A stretch of 5,093 nucleotides of DNA. Source: Zoogloeaceae bacterium. Lineage in GTDB: Bacteria; Pseudomonadota; Gammaproteobacteria; Burkholderiales; Rhodocyclaceae. The DNA lies in NCBI GenBank assembly GCA_031259605.1, contig JAIRLE010000072.1, positions 1 through 5,093 of the forward strand. Direction: 5' to 3'. The notes below the pieces were generated by a model. That model was not told the DNA's origin, ran no database searches, and was given only the letters and a program-made list of their open reading frames with translations. The translations under genes were made by a program, and so were the position numbers. Positions 5,010 through 5,093 of this stretch are shown piece after piece; position 1 is the first letter of the stretch; each line of letters starts with the position of its first letter.

Positions 5010-5093
5010 ATGATGCCGAAATGCAAGAAATGCGGATCGGAACATGCGGTCAAGAGTGGGATAGTCGGGGGCAGGCAAAGATACTGTTGCCGG
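5010..5093 (+). CDS. IS1-type InsA-like zinc-ribbon protein, N-terminus only (3' end outside window)
   Basis: ATG 5010, or the adjacent ATG 5013, follows AGGAGG (4999-5004) at good spacing. The 28 visible residues include KCKKCGSEHAVKSG and GRQRYCCR. A CxxC pair, a short basic linker, a G-x-Q-R-Y motif and the start of a second cysteine pair make the zinc ribbon found at the N-terminus of IS1 InsA and related transposases, where it binds the inverted repeats. The frame is open to the window edge. Other elements with similar zinc ribbons, such as IS1595-type, cannot be excluded, and whether a full transposase follows is unknown. Confidence 0.7.
   Translation, partial: MMPKCKKCGSEHAVKSGIVGGRQRYCCR

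Larger units (their letters stand above)
4936..5093 (+). mobile_element. Left part of an IS1-like insertion sequence (continues beyond window)
   Basis: The sequence changes abruptly from GC-rich to AT-rich near 4931-4940 and contains a strong promoter followed by the start of an InsA-like zinc-ribbon frame. Transposase genes of IS1-type elements begin close to the element end, so the left inverted repeat should lie upstream of about 4960. I cannot define its exact base or a target duplication without the other end. Confidence 0.5.

Overview
The window looks like a piece of a GC-rich proteobacterial chromosome, most likely betaproteobacterial (Rhodocyclales-like by general feel). This guess rests on base composition, strong Shine-Dalgarno sites and gene content, and I cannot place the organism further. 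Two unrelated insertion-sequence ends bound the window, and five complete genes lie between them.

Left edge (1-550): the last 40 codons of a protein that resembles the C-terminal tail of an IS200/IS605-type TnpB. Three strong tandem stem-loops (139-240) follow directly. This is where a TnpB guide RNA (omega-RNA) and the element's right end would be expected. About 300 bases without a gene follow, holding a rho-independent terminator-like hairpin (294-315), smaller hairpins, and a weak promoter candidate with a short leader.

Centre (551-3601): a three-gene ABC importer operon of the NitT/TauT (SsuABC/TauABC/NrtABCD) class. It encodes a periplasmic binding protein with a twin-arginine-type signal peptide, a permease with an unusual N-terminal extension of about 130 residues carrying two predicted extra membrane helices, and an ATPase with all nucleotide-binding motifs. 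A 40-base hairpin between the first two genes probably stabilises or tunes the binding-protein message. The substrate cannot be read from sequence; sulfonates, taurine, nitrate, bicarbonate and pyrimidine-like compounds are all possible in this class.

Right (3602-4847, minus strand): the operon converges on a hemerythrin and dps pair transcribed leftward, with a hairpin cluster between the two transcription units. The bacteriohemerythrin (O2-binding di-iron protein) has all seven iron ligands. The Dps has a complete ferroxidase site and a lysine-rich N-terminal tail. Together they suggest a small oxygen/iron stress module, perhaps driven by an extended -10 promoter at 4905-4913.

Right edge (about 4936-5093): an AT-rich stretch with a near-consensus sigma-70 promoter, followed by the first 28 codons of an IS1-type (InsA-like) zinc-ribbon transposase that runs off the window.

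No tRNA, rRNA or CRISPR array was seen. The most interesting candidates are the TnpB tail with its putative omega-RNA, the extended permease, and the intercistronic hairpin.
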